A stretch of DNA of 64,000 nucleotides from Nocardioides ferulae (GCF_003660455.1 NZ_QZVR01000001.1:62001-126000), one strand, 5' to 3'; shown: positions 27,979 through 36,525, counted from the stretch's first letter. Notes: generated from the sequence alone by a model not told the origin. Made by a program: numbers and translations.

Positions 27979-28166
27979 CCGTCGGCCCCCGGCGTGGTCG
28001 CGGGCCGCAGCAGCCCGAGGAACTTCAGCGAGAACGCGCGCAGGCACGAGCGGCACTCCCATGCGCCGTGCGGCGAGGTCACCTCGCCGTCGGCCGCGAC
28101 GACCTCGTGGGGTCGCAGGTCCTCGTCGCCGCAGAAGGGGCAGTGGAAGGGCTGGACGCGGCTCAC
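27975..28166 (-). CDS. small zinc-ribbon protein of the sulfate-assimilation operon
   Basis: A 63-residue protein with two CxxC pairs, FHCPFCGDED and WECRSCLRAF, forming a probable zinc ribbon. It overlaps sir by 4 bp (GTGA) upstream and cysH by 4 bp downstream, so it is fully embedded in the operon. A protein of this kind between sir and cysH is a recurring feature of actinobacterial operons. Its role is unknown: an accessory factor or a redox/metal partner would both fit. Confidence 0.85.
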   Translation of the reverse strand: MSRVQPFHCPFCGDEDLRPHEVVAADGEVTSPHGAWECRSCLRAFSLKFLGLLRPATTPGADG

Positions 28167-29875
28167 GAGACCGTCTCCAGCTGCTGCTCCCCGCGCAGCA
28201 GCTCCTCGTCGGCGCGCACCACCCAGTCGGCGAACGACTCCCCGTCGAGCCGGTCGGCGAGGTAGTGGCGCACGACGGTGGTGACGTAGTCGCCGAGGCC
28301 CTCGCTGGTGACCTTGTGGGCGCGCAGCTTGCGGCCGAAGTTGGCGCCGAGCCCCAGCGCGCCGCCCAGGTGCACCTGGAAGCCCTCGACCTGCCGGCCC
28401 TCGTGGGTGACCAGCTGGCCCTTGAGGCCGATGTCGGCGACCTGGGTGCGGGCGCAGGCGTTGGGGCAGCCGTTGACGTTGACGGTGATCGGCACGTCCA
28501 GGTCGGGGATCCGCTGCTCGAGCTCGGCGATCAGCGCCTTGGCGCGGTCCTTGGTGTCGACGATGGCGAGCTTGCAGAACTCGATGCCGGTGCAGGCCAT
28601 GGTGTTGCGCCGCCAGTTCGACGGGCGGGCGGTGAGGCCGACCTGCTCCACGCGGGCCAGGAAGGGTTCGACGGCCGCCTCCTCCAGGCCGAGCACGACC
28701 AGCTTCTGGTGGGCGGTGAACCGGGCGCCGGCGGCTCCGAACTCCTCCAGGGCGTCGGCGAGGCCGACCAGGACGGTGCCGGAGATCCGGCCCACAGTCG
28801 GCGCCAGGCCGACGTAGCACCTGCCGTCCTTCTGCCGGTGGACGCCGATGTGGTCGCTGGAGCGGTCGGGGGAGGCGGGGGAGGGGCAGTCGACCAGCGT
28901 GCGGTGGAGGTACTCGGTCTCGAGGACCTCGCGGAACTTCTCGACGCCCCAGTCGGCGACCAGGAACTTCAACCGGGCCCGGGAGCGCAGGCGCCGGTAG
29001 CCGTAGTCGCGGAAGATCGACGCGACGCCCTCCCAGGCGTCGGGCACGTCCTCCAGGGCGATCCACACCCCGAGCTTCTGGGCGAGCATCGGGTTGGTGG
29101 ACAGGCCGCCGCCGACCCAGAGGTCGAAGCCGGGTCCGAGCTCGGGGTGCACGGTGCCGACGAACGACACGTCGTTGACCTCGGGGGCCACGTCGTGCGA
29201 GGGGTGTCCGGTGAGCGCGGTCTTGAACTTGCGCGGCAGGTTGGAGAAGGCGGGGTTGCCGATGTAGCGGCGCTTGATCTCCTCCAGGGCGCTGCTGCCG
29301 TCGATGATCTCGTCGGCGGCGACCCCGGCGACGGGGGAGCCGAGGAAGGGTCGCGGGGAGTCGCCGCAGGCCTCGATGCTGGACAGTCCGGCGGCGTCGA
29401 GCCGCTCCCAGATGGCCGGCACGTCCTCGATGCGGATCCAGTGGTACTGGATGTTCTCGCGGTCGGTGATGTCGGCGGTGTCGCGGGCGAAGTCCACCCC
29501 GATGGTGCCGAGTGCCCGCACCGCGTCGGCGCCGAGCAGGGCGCCGTCGGAGCGGACCCGCAGCATGAAGTAGGGCGCGTCCAGCTCGGCGGGGTCGACG
29601 GTCGCGGTCTTGCCGCCGTCGAAGCCCTCGGCGCGCTGGGTGTAGAGGCCCATCCAGCGCATCCGGCCGCGCAGGTCGTTGGGGTCGATGGAGTCGAACC
29701 CGCGCACGCTGTAGATGTCGATGATCCGCTGCCGGACGTTGAGCGCGTCGTCGTCCTTCTTGAACTGCTCGTTGGCGTTCAGCGGCTCGCGGTAGCCGAG
29801 CGCCCACTGGCCCTCGCCGCGCTTGGGGCGGGGGCGGGCCGCGGGGGTGGTGGTGCGGGCGGGTGCCTGGGTCAT
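28163..29875 (-). CDS. sir: ferredoxin-dependent assimilatory sulfite reductase
   Basis: A 570-residue siroheme and 4Fe-4S enzyme reducing sulfite to sulfide. The cluster cysteines are C428, C434, C470 and C474 (MACTGIEFCKLA and NVNGCPNACARTQ), with two ferredoxin-like half-domains and NirA-like segments such as GVDFARDTADITDRENIQYH. Nitrite reduction is the alternative for this family, but the neighbours cysH and the chelatase point to sulfite. The ATG at 29875 is preceded by GAGGAA. A short leader-peptide ORF lies ~150 nt upstream at 30026-30115. Confidence 0.93.
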   Translation of the reverse strand: MTQAPARTTTPAARPRPKRGEGQWALGYREPLNANEQFKKDDDALNVRQRIIDIYSVRGFDSIDPNDLRGRMRWMGLYTQRAEGFDGGKTATVDPAELDAPYFMLRVRSDGALLGADAVRALGTIGVDFARDTADITDRENIQYHWIRIEDVPAIWERLDAAGLSSIEACGDSPRPFLGSPVAGVAADEIIDGSSALEEIKRRYIGNPAFSNLPRKFKTALTGHPSHDVAPEVNDVSFVGTVHPELGPGFDLWVGGGLSTNPMLAQKLGVWIALEDVPDAWEGVASIFRDYGYRRLRSRARLKFLVADWGVEKFREVLETEYLHRTLVDCPSPASPDRSSDHIGVHRQKDGRCYVGLAPTVGRISGTVLVGLADALEEFGAAGARFTAHQKLVVLGLEEAAVEPFLARVEQVGLTARPSNWRRNTMACTGIEFCKLAIVDTKDRAKALIAELEQRIPDLDVPITVNVNGCPNACARTQVADIGLKGQLVTHEGRQVEGFQVHLGGALGLGANFGRKLRAHKVTSEGLGDYVTTVVRHYLADRLDGESFADWVVRADEELLRGEQQLETVS

Positions 29876-30025
29876 GGGATGAGTTCCTCGTGCGACGAAA
29901 GACGCGCGACTCGTCGGGGCCCGGACCACGTCATCGGGGTCGTGGGGTCGGCCCTGGAGACCGTGCGCCCGAACGGATGGTCGGGGGCGGCCGCCTGCTG
30001 TCGATGGTCGGGCAGCGGGGGCTGG

Positions 30026-30115
30026 TCAGAAGGGCCAACACATCATGCTGCGCATGCGCCCGAAGTCCACGTGGCGACGAGCCACGAGGTAGGCGTGGGT
30101 GGCAGCACTGATCAT
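30026..30115 (-). CDS. putative cysteine-codon leader peptide of the sir operon
   Basis: A 29-codon ORF (too short for standard calling) reads VARRHVDFGR near the middle and ends SMMCWPF. The RRHVDFGR core resembles, from memory, the short leader peptides annotated before sulfur genes in streptomycetes, and a TGT Cys codon lies four codons before the stop. Cysteine-dependent stalling or attenuation could control sir. The ORF ends 150 nt before the sir start. Confidence 0.6.
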   Translation of the reverse strand: MISAATHAYLVARRHVDFGRMRSMMCWPF

Positions 30116-30299
30116 GGGGTCGAGTCTCAGGTGGCGGACACGCTTGCCACAAGCGGAGTTCTCATGTGGTGAGACGAGTGTCTGTCATCTGAGACGGTGG
30201 AGGGGTGGTCGCAGGCGCAGCGGGCGGCGCGATGCGTCGTACATCACACTCCGCCGGTCTCACGCTCACAACGTGGCGGCGGCCCACGGCCGCCGTCAC

Positions 30300-30305
30300 T
30301 AGGCT
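30300..30305 (+). promoter_or_regulatory. -10 element of glyA
   Basis: TAGGCT ends 6 nt before the glyA ATG, so glyA is probably leaderless; no ribosome site is visible. Confidence 0.5.
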
Positions 30306-30311
30306 GGGCCC

Positions 30312-31748
30312 ATGACGGATGCCCTCATCAGCAGCGCGTACTCCCAGGCCCTCGAGGTCATCGCCTCGGTCGAACCCCGCATCGCGGCCGCTACCCGTCA
30401 GGAGCTCGCCGACCAGCGAGGTTCACTCAAGCTGATCGCGAGCGAGAACTACGCATCCCCGGCCGTGCTGCTGACCATGGGCACCTGGCTCAGCGACAAG
30501 TACGCCGAGGGCACGGTCGGGCACCGCTTCTACGCCGGCTGCCAGAACGTCGACACCGTCGAGACGGTGGCCGCCGAGCATGCGCGTGAGCTCTTCGGCG
30601 CCGAGTACGCCTACGTGCAGCCCCACTCGGGCATCGACGCCAACCTGGTCGCGTTCTGGTCGATCCTGGCCCACCGGGTCGAGGCGCCGGCGCTGGCGAA
30701 TCTGGGGGCCAAGAACGTCAACGAGCTCACCGACGCCGACTGGGAGACGCTGCGCCACGAGCTGGGCAACCAGCGCCTGCTGGGGATGTCGCTGGACGCC
30801 GGCGGCCACCTCACCCACGGCTTCCGTCCCAACATCAGCGGCAAGATGTTCCACCAGCAGCAGTACGGCACCGACCCCGAGACCGGGCTGCTCGACTACG
30901 ACGCCGTCGCGGCGAAGGCGCGCGAGTTCAAGCCGCTGATCCTGGTGGCCGGCTACTCCGCCTACCCGCGCCGGGTGAACTTCGCGAAGATGCGCGAGAT
31001 CGCCGACGAGGTGGGCGCCACCTTGATGGTCGACATGGCCCACTTCGCCGGGCTGGTGGCCGGCAAGGTCTTCACCGGCGACGAGGACCCGGTGCCGCAC
31101 GCGCACGTGGTGACCACGACCACCCACAAGTCGCTGCGCGGCCCCCGCGGCGGCATGGTGCTCGCCACCGAGGAGTACGCCCCCAGCGTGGACCGCGGCT
31201 GCCCGATGGTGCTCGGAGGCCCGCTCTCGCACGTGATGGCAGCCAAGGCGGTCGCGCTGGCCGAGGCGCGGCAGGACTCCTTCCGCGGCTACGCCCAGAA
31301 GGTCGCCGACAACGCCCAGTCGCTCGCCGAGGGGTTCACCTCGCGCGGCGCCCGGCTGGTCACCGGTGGCACCGACAACCACCTGGTGCTGCTCGACGTC
31401 ACCTCGTTCGGGCTCACCGGCCGGCAGGCCGAGTCGGCGCTGCTCGACGCCGGCGTCGTGACCAACCGCAACTCGATCCCGGCCGACCCCAACGGGGCCT
31501 GGTACACCTCCGGCATCCGGCTCGGCACCCCCGCGCTGACCACCCGCGGCTTCGGGCACGACGAGTTCGACCGGGTCGCCGAGCTCATCGTCCACGTGCT
31601 GGCGAACACCCAGCCCGGCACCACCAAGGCCGGCGGCCCCTCGAAGGCCTCCTACGCCCTCGGCGACGGGGTCGCGGCGAAGGTCAAGGACGCCTCGGCC
31701 GAGCTGCTCGACAAGCACCCGCTCTACCCGGGGCTCGAGCTGAGCTGA
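30312..31748 (+). CDS. glyA: serine hydroxymethyltransferase
   Basis: A 478-residue PLP enzyme interconverting serine and glycine with tetrahydrofolate one-carbon units. The PLP lysine is K273 in [14 protein letters not shown], preceded by [14 protein letters not shown]. Conserved folate and PLP segments include [25 protein letters not shown] and [15 protein letters not shown]. It is longer than the ~420-residue bacterial type because of an insert at ~125-170 ([18 protein letters not shown]), seen in several actinobacteria. It ends in the hairpin at 31737-31769, so it is monocistronic. Confidence 0.96.
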   Translation: MTDALISSAYSQALEVIASVEPRIAAATRQELADQRGSLKLIASENYASPAVLLTMGTWLSDKYAEGTVGHRFYAGCQNVDTVETVAAEHARELFGAEYAYVQPHSGIDANLVAFWSILAHRVEAPALANLGAKNVNELTDADWETLRHELGNQRLLGMSLDAGGHLTHGFRPNISGKMFHQQQYGTDPETGLLDYDAVAAKAREFKPLILVAGYSAYPRRVNFAKMREIADEVGATLMVDMAHFAGLVAGKVFTGDEDPVPHAHVVTTTTHKSLRGPRGGMVLATEEYAPSVDRGCPMVLGGPLSHVMAAKAVALAEARQDSFRGYAQKVADNAQSLAEGFTSRGARLVTGGTDNHLVLLDVTSFGLTGRQAESALLDAGVVTNRNSIPADPNGAWYTSGIRLGTPALTTRGFGHDEFDRVAELIVHVLANTQPGTTKAGGPSKASYALGDGVAAKVKDASAELLDKHPLYPGLELS

Positions 31749-31769
31749 GGCGCCTCAGCGGCTCAGCTC
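31737..31769 (+). terminator. glyA terminator hairpin containing the stop codon
   Basis: GAGCTGAG (31737-31744) and CTCAGCTC (31762-31769) pair over 8 bp, enclosing a second self-complementary segment around GGCGCC. The glyA stop lies at the base of the inner stem. Confidence 0.55.
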
Positions 31770-31796
31770 GTCGGCGATCGCCCCTCCGAGACGCCG

Positions 31797-33476
31797 TCAG
31801 AGGGTGGGAGTGACCCGCTCCACGATCGCCTTCAGGTCGGCGCCCTCCAGGGTGCCGAACGTGCCGTCGTACGACGAGCCCAGCCGCGAGGCGCAGAAGG
31901 CGTCGGCCACCTCGGCCGGCGCGAACCGCACCAGCAGCGAGCCCTGGAGCACTGCGGCCATCCGGCCGGCCAGCCGGCGTGCCCCGACCTCGAGCCCGCC
32001 GGGATCGCCCATCAACTGCCCCAGCAGCGCGAGCGTGTCGTCGATGGCCCGGTCCAGGCGCGGGTCGGCGCCGCGGGCGCGGCCGACCTCGCTGATCCAG
32101 GCGTCCAGCGCCTCCGGCTCACGGCCGATCGCGCGCAGGACGTCGAGGGCGTTGACGTTGCCCGACCCTTCCCAGACCGAGTTCAGCGGCGCCTCGCGGT
32201 AGAGCAGCGGCATGCCGGACTCCTCCACATAGCCGTTGCCGCCGAGGCACTCCAGCGCCTCCGCGACCATGGCCGGGGTGCGCTTGCAGACCCAGAACTT
32301 CGCCAGTGGCAGCGCGATCCGGCGCAGCGCCGCCTCGTGTGGGTCGTCGAGATCGTCGACGGCCGCGGCGAGACGGATCGCGACGGCGGTCGCGGCCTCG
32401 GTCTCGACGGCGAGGTCGGCGATCACGTTCTGCATCAGCGGCTTGTCGGCCAGCAGCGACCCGAACGCCGAGCGATGGGCGACGTGCCAGGACGCCTCGG
32501 CGACCGCGTGCCGCATCAGTCCGGTGGACCCCAGCACGCAGTCGAGTCGGGTGGCGGCCACCATCTCGATGATCGTGCGGACCCCGCGGCCCTCGTCGCC
32601 GAGCCGCTGCGCGAGCGTGCCGCGGAACTCCAGTTCGGAGGAGGCGTTGGAGCGGTTGCCGAGCTTGTCCTTGAGGCGCACCACGTCGAGCCGGTTGCGG
32701 GTGCCGTCGGGCAGCACCCGGCGCACCAGGAAGCAGGTGACGCCGCCGGGAGCCTGGGCGAGCACCAGGAAGACGTCGTTCATCGGCGCCGAGGTGAACC
32801 ACTTGTGTCCGTGCAGGGTGTACTCGCCGTCGACAGCGGTCGGCCGGGCGACGGTCACGTTGGCCCGCACGTCCGAGCCGCCCTGCTTCTCGGTCATGCC
32901 CATGCCCGCCAGCGCGCCGCGCTTGTCGTCGAGTGCCCGGACGCCGAAGTCGTAGCGGCGGGAGGCCAGCAGCGGCGTCCACTCCTTCGCGAGCACTTCG
33001 TCGGCCCGCAGGGCGGGGATCGCGGCGTAGGTCATCGAGATCGGGCAGCCGTGACCCGGCTCGGTCTGCGACCAGGCGATGAACCCCGCGGCGCGGCGTA
33101 CGTGCGCGTGTGGCGCCCCGGCCTCCTGCTGCTCCCAGGGGGCGGCCTGCAGGCCGTGCCCGACCGCGCGCTCCATCAGCCAGTGCCACGAGGGGTGGAA
33201 GGCGACCTCGTCGACCCGGTTGCCGTAGCGGTCGTACGGCGTCAGTCGCGGGTGGAACTCGTTGGCGAGCATCCCGTGCTCGCGGGCCTCGGCGCTGCCG
33301 GCCTCGGCGCCGAGGTCGCGCAGGTCCTCGAGCACCTCGGGGCCGGCATGCCGCAGCACGGCCTCGCTCAGCGCCCGATCGTCGGTGACCACGTTGTGGC
33401 CGGCCAACGGGGGCGGTTGGTTGGTGACGGTCCGGATGTCGTCCCCGTCGTGGCCTGCGAGGTTGTCGGCTCCCAT
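31797..33476 (-). CDS. AidB-like acyl-CoA dehydrogenase family protein
   Basis: A 559-residue flavoprotein of the AidB subgroup: the length, the N-terminal TNQPPPLAGHNVVTDDRALS and the C-terminal helical domain distinguish it from ~380-residue acyl-CoA dehydrogenases. FAD-binding segments include GMGMTEKQGGSDVRAN, HGHKWFTSAPMNDVFLVLAQ and ECLGGNGYVEE. In E. coli AidB binds DNA and is part of the alkylation response. Such a role here is an inference from family. The ATG at 33476 is fixed by a TACGGT -10 on the minus strand, 6 nt upstream, that is shared with the divergent yihY-like gene. Confidence 0.88.
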   Translation of the reverse strand: MGADNLAGHDGDDIRTVTNQPPPLAGHNVVTDDRALSEAVLRHAGPEVLEDLRDLGAEAGSAEAREHGMLANEFHPRLTPYDRYGNRVDEVAFHPSWHWLMERAVGHGLQAAPWEQQEAGAPHAHVRRAAGFIAWSQTEPGHGCPISMTYAAIPALRADEVLAKEWTPLLASRRYDFGVRALDDKRGALAGMGMTEKQGGSDVRANVTVARPTAVDGEYTLHGHKWFTSAPMNDVFLVLAQAPGGVTCFLVRRVLPDGTRNRLDVVRLKDKLGNRSNASSELEFRGTLAQRLGDEGRGVRTIIEMVAATRLDCVLGSTGLMRHAVAEASWHVAHRSAFGSLLADKPLMQNVIADLAVETEAATAVAIRLAAAVDDLDDPHEAALRRIALPLAKFWVCKRTPAMVAEALECLGGNGYVEESGMPLLYREAPLNSVWEGSGNVNALDVLRAIGREPEALDAWISEVGRARGADPRLDRAIDDTLALLGQLMGDPGGLEVGARRLAGRMAAVLQGSLLVRFAPAEVADAFCASRLGSSYDGTFGTLEGADLKAIVERVTPTL

Positions 33477-33481
33477 GTGGC

Positions 33482-33488
33482 TACCGTA
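33482..33488. promoter_or_regulatory. symmetric shared -10 of divergent aidB-like and yihY-like genes
   Basis: The 9 bp CTACCGTAG reads TACCGT on the plus strand and TACGGT on the minus strand. Each ends exactly 6 nt before its start codon (33494 and 33476). The whole intergenic gap is 17 bp, so both genes must be leaderless and must compete for RNA polymerase at one site. Confidence 0.6.
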
Positions 33489-33493
33489 GCCCC

Positions 33494-34453
33494 ATGCCGG
33501 CAGCGGGGAAGCAGGACGTCTCCGAGGCCGGGGCATCGGGCCCCTGGTGGCGCCGAGCACTCGACATCCTGTGGCGGCTGATCGTCACGACGGTCGGCTC
33601 CTGCATGCGCTATCGGGTGACCGGCCTGGCCGCCGAGGCGGCGTTCTTCGCGCTGCTCTCGGTGCCGCCGCTGATCTTCGCGTTCACCGGCGCCATCGGC
33701 TTCATCTCCGACCGCTACTCCCAGGCGCAGGTCGAGGAGGTCCGGGAGGCGATCATCGACCTGGCCTCGCGCGCGCTCACCGACCGCGCCGTCGACGAGG
33801 TGATCACCAAGACCATCGACGAGGTGCTCGGGCCAGGCCGCTTCGACGTGATCTCGGTGGGCTTCGTGCTCGCCCTCTGGTCCGGGTCGAGGGCGCTGAA
33901 CGTGTTCGTCGACACCATCACGATCATGCACGGTCTCGGGGGGAGCCGGGGCATCATCAAGACCCGGGCGCTCTCGTTCAGCCTCTATCTGCTGGCGTTG
34001 GTGACGGGTGCCGCGACCATCCCGCTGGTCGTGGTCGGGCCCGGACTGCTCGCGGACTGGTTGCCCGAGGACCTCGACTTCCTGATGGCCTTCTACTGGC
34101 CGATCGTCGTCGTGGTCTCGATCTGCTTCCTGGCCACGCTCTACCACGTGTCGGTCCCGGTGCGCACCAACTGGAGCTTCAACCTGCCCGGCGCGGTCTT
34201 CTCGCTGGTGGCGTGGATCTTCGGGTCCTACGTGTTGCGCTGGGTGCTCACGGTCACCGCGACCGACTCGAAGTCGATCTTCGGTCCGCTGGCCGCCCCC
34301 ATCGCGGTGCTGATCTGGCTCTACATCCTGGCGATCGCGGTGCTCATCGGTGCCGCGGTCAACGCGGCCTTCGACACCGTCTTCCCGCAGAAGCAGACCA
34401 TGCGGGCCCGGCTGGAGCTGGTCACGAAGCTGCGCAACCGGATCGGCCGCTGA
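33494..34453 (+). CDS. YihY/BrkB-family inner membrane protein
   Basis: A 319-residue membrane protein with about six helices and the family pattern TGLAAEAAFFALLSVPPLIF, FDVISVGFVLALWSGSRALN, SFNLPGAVFSLVAWIFGSYV and IAVLIWLYILAIAVLIGAA. Members were once called ribonuclease BN by mistake; the true function is unknown. It shares a 17-bp promoter gap with the aidB-like gene. Confidence 0.88.
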   Translation: MPAAGKQDVSEAGASGPWWRRALDILWRLIVTTVGSCMRYRVTGLAAEAAFFALLSVPPLIFAFTGAIGFISDRYSQAQVEEVREAIIDLASRALTDRAVDEVITKTIDEVLGPGRFDVISVGFVLALWSGSRALNVFVDTITIMHGLGGSRGIIKTRALSFSLYLLALVTGAATIPLVVVGPGLLADWLPEDLDFLMAFYWPIVVVVSICFLATLYHVSVPVRTNWSFNLPGAVFSLVAWIFGSYVLRWVLTVTATDSKSIFGPLAAPIAVLIWLYILAIAVLIGAAVNAAFDTVFPQKQTMRARLELVTKLRNRIGR

Positions 34454-34506
34454 CCCGAAGCGCGCTGAGCCGCGCGGGTCTGGGCGGATCCGTCCCACGG
34501 GTCCAC

Positions 34507-34512
34507 TAGATT
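34507..34512 (+). promoter_or_regulatory. -10 element of the K+ channel gene
   Basis: TAGATT ends 6 nt before the GTG at 34519, indicating a leaderless start. Confidence 0.5.
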
Positions 34513-34518
34513 CGCTGC

Positions 34519-35613
34519 GTGGCCGAGTCCGAACGCATCCGATTCCAGGGGACGGCCGTCGGCAAGGTGGAGCTGCCGGAGCGGGTGCGGTCGCCGTGGT
34601 GGGAGCTGGGGCGGCGGCTGCTGGCGGCGTTGGGCATCCTGGTCGGCACGGTGCTGATCGTCTATCTCGACCGGGACGGCTATCGCGACAGCACCGACGG
34701 CAGCGTCAGCCTGCTGGACGCGATCTACTACACGACGGTGACCCTGAGCACGACCGGGTACGGCGACATCGCCCCCGCCACGGACTTCGCCAGGATGGTG
34801 AACGCGTTCGTGGTCACGCCGGCCCGGATCGGGTTCCTGGTCCTGCTGATCGGCACCACCCTCGAGGTGCTCGCCTCGCAGGGCCGCGAGATGTTCCGGG
34901 TCGCCCGGTGGAGGAAGAGCATGGGTGAGCACGTCGTCGTGGTGGGCTACGGCACCAAGGGCCGCAGCGCGGTCGAGACCCTGGTCAACAATGGCCAGGA
35001 CCGCGACGACATCGTGGTCGTCGACCCGAGCCCGCTGGCGCTCCAGGACGCGCACGCCGACGGGCTGGCGGTCGTCACCGGCGATGCGACGCGACGCGAG
35101 GTGCTGCGGCGGGCCGGCGTCGCCGATGCCAGCCAGGTGATCATCACCACCGACCGCGACGACTCCAACGTGCTCTCCACGCTCACCGTCCGGCAGCTCA
35201 ACCCCGACGCCTGGATCGTGGCCGCGGTGCGGGAGCAGGAGAACGCTCCGCTGATGAAGCAGTCCGGGGCGAACTCTGTGATCACCTCCTCCGACGCCGT
35301 GGGCCGGCTGCTCGGCCTGTCCTCCCTGTCACCGACGCTGGGCTCGGTCATGGAGGACCTCCTCACCTATGGTGAGGGTCTCGAGGTGGCCGAGCGCGAC
35401 CTGCTGGTCACCGAGGTGGGGCGGCAGCCGCAGAGCCTGCCGGACCAGGTGATCGCGGTGGTCCGCGACGAGAAGGTCTACCGCTACTTCGACCCGGTGG
35501 TCACCCAGCTCGCCCGCGGCGACCGGCTGATCGTGGTCCGCCCCGCCAAGGAGCTGCCCTGGGCGCCCCGGCCCGGCACCCACGACGAGGACTTCGCCGT
35601 CGAGGAGGACTGA
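34519..35613 (+). CDS. potassium channel with RCK (TrkA-N/TrkA-C) domain
   Basis: A 364-residue channel subunit. The first helix is LLAALGILVGTVLIVYL, the selectivity filter is TTGYGD (78-83) and the second helix follows at ~96-120. The cytosolic RCK domain begins at ~136 with a Rossmann GYGTKG motif (143-148) and DPSPLALQDA; a TrkA-C-like lobe ends it. The design is that of calcium- or nucleotide-gated MthK-type channels. The ligand is unknown. Confidence 0.92.
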   Translation: MAESERIRFQGTAVGKVELPERVRSPWWELGRRLLAALGILVGTVLIVYLDRDGYRDSTDGSVSLLDAIYYTTVTLSTTGYGDIAPATDFARMVNAFVVTPARIGFLVLLIGTTLEVLASQGREMFRVARWRKSMGEHVVVVGYGTKGRSAVETLVNNGQDRDDIVVVDPSPLALQDAHADGLAVVTGDATRREVLRRAGVADASQVIITTDRDDSNVLSTLTVRQLNPDAWIVAAVREQENAPLMKQSGANSVITSSDAVGRLLGLSSLSPTLGSVMEDLLTYGEGLEVAERDLLVTEVGRQPQSLPDQVIAVVRDEKVYRYFDPVVTQLARGDRLIVVRPAKELPWAPRPGTHDEDFAVEED

Positions 35614-35642
35614 CCCCGATCGCACGTCGCCGACCACTCGAT

Positions 35643-35658
35643 CCGAACACCTGTTCGA
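35643..35658 (+). promoter_or_regulatory. SOS box (LexA-type operator)
   Basis: CCGAACACCTGTTCGA matches CGAAC-N4-GTTCG, the core of the recA and ruvC boxes in this window. It lies 21 bp before the most likely start of the small gene at 35679 and points at that gene. Confidence 0.85.
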
Positions 35659-35678
35659 TCATGTGGGACGATCGGTGC

Positions 35679-35984
35679 ATGGCCGGCGGGATGAACAGGC
35701 GGGGTGGGGGGATCCCGCTGGCCGCGCGCGTGCGCCCGTCGTCGACGGCCTCCAGGTTCACCGAGCCGTTCCCGGGGCCGCCCTCGGAGGACTGTCCGGC
35801 GCGGCACTGCTGGGTGGCCGACGCCGCCGACCGGGCGGGGGTGAAGCGGCCCGGCCTGCTGCTGGAGTGGCGGCGCACCCGCGGCGGCTGGGAAGGCCGG
35901 GTCGTGTACGCCGCTCACCTGCGGCCCGACGCCTGGGCGCTGGTCGAGGAGTGGCTGCCGTCGAGCCTGCTCACGCCCGGCTGA
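35679..35984 (+). CDS. small SOS-boxed protein of unknown function
   Basis: A ~101-residue soluble protein with a Trp-rich C-terminal half: CPARHCWVADAADR, GLLLEWRRTRGGWEGRVVYA and WALVEEWLPSSLL. It looks like a compact beta domain, and similar small proteins occur near DNA-repair genes in actinobacteria, but I cannot name the family with certainty. The LexA-type box upstream implies DNA-damage induction. The start is uncertain: ATG 35679 is used, with ATG 35691 and an upstream ATG at 35661 as alternatives. It is followed by a strong terminator. Confidence 0.7.
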   Translation: MAGGMNRRGGGIPLAARVRPSSTASRFTEPFPGPPSEDCPARHCWVADAADRAGVKRPGLLLEWRRTRGGWEGRVVYAAHLRPDAWALVEEWLPSSLLTPG

Positions 35985-36019
35985 GGCCGGTGCGGCGGCG
36001 CGGCGTACCGCGGAAATGG

Positions 36020-36057
36020 TCCGAGCCGCTGGAGTCTCGGGTCTCCAGCGGCTCGGA
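36020..36057. terminator. 15-bp terminator hairpin between convergent genes
   Basis: TCCGAGCCGCTGGAG (36020-36034) and its exact complement (36043-36057) pair around an 8-nt loop. The flanking 35985-36019 and 36058-36180 hold no gene that I could see. Confidence 0.85.
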
Positions 36058-36180
36058 GACACGAGATTAGCCAGCGACTGTCCCCGGGGTCATCGCCGAG
36101 GAGGATGTCGCGGGATGGCCCGGTCGGGCCATGGGTCATGGTCCAACCGGCTCACGCGGGCCACGGGCGGAGGTGGACGC

Positions 36181-36525
36181 TCAGGCGGCGGGAGCCAGGC
36201 CGAGGGCGTCGCCGGTGCGGGTCAGGTCGATGACCCGTCGAGCCGCGGGGCTCGCGGCGCAGATCTGCAGCGTGCCACCGGCGGCGCGGGCCTCGCGCAC
36301 GCAGCTGATCAGGGTGCCGATGGTCGCGCAGTCCATGAACGTGACGTCGCCGAGGTCGAGCTCGATCTCCCGATGCCCCTCGGCGAGAGCCCCGGTGACC
36401 TGACGCTCGATGTCGTCGATGCGAGCCACGTCGAGCTCACCGTCGAACCGGAGCAGGCACCGGTCGGAGACCGTGACGACGGACAGGTGTCGTCCCGTGC
36501 GCGAGAACAGCGGCGAGCGGGTCAT
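36181..36525 (-). CDS. STAS-domain anti-sigma-factor-antagonist-like protein
   Basis: A 114-residue single STAS domain (LLRFDGELDVARIDDIE, EIELDLGDVTFMDCATIGTL). At the usual phosphoserine position, after the conserved Asp in MDS, there is C66-A67 rather than Ser-Ser or Ser-Gly. The classic SpoIIAA phospho-switch is therefore probably missing unless T68 is used. It may act constitutively or by another signal. A phosphatase partner could be encoded at 15919, but no linkage exists. It faces the SOS-boxed gene across the 36020 terminator. Confidence 0.85.
   Translation of the reverse strand: MTRSPLFSRTGRHLSVVTVSDRCLLRFDGELDVARIDDIERQVTGALAEGHREIELDLGDVTFMDCATIGTLISCVREARAAGGTLQICAASPAARRVIDLTRTGDALGLAPAA

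Larger units (their letters stand above)
29876..30311. promoter_or_regulatory. divergent regulatory region of the sulfur operon and glyA
   Basis: These 436 bases hold the leader-peptide ORF and the glyA -10. Reading toward sir, the leader (29876-30025) has two copies of GACCATC separated by C-rich runs that could form alternative stems; no pairing was established. Further out, TCTCA and TGAGA frame a small inverted repeat near 30161-30175, and an imperfect 10-bp repeat (GTCTCAGGTG / CATCTGAGAC) brackets 30125-30215. They may bind a regulator; this is unproven. Confidence 0.4.

Noticed and set aside
27725..30172. Long plus-strand open frame across the sulfur operon
   Set aside because: It overlaps four well-supported minus-strand genes joined by ATGA/GTGA overlaps and shows no domain.
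29876..30311. SAM, glycine or other known riboswitch before sir or glyA
   Set aside because: None of the conserved riboswitch core sequences could be recognised; glyA appears leaderless, and the leader peptide is a simpler explanation on the sir side.
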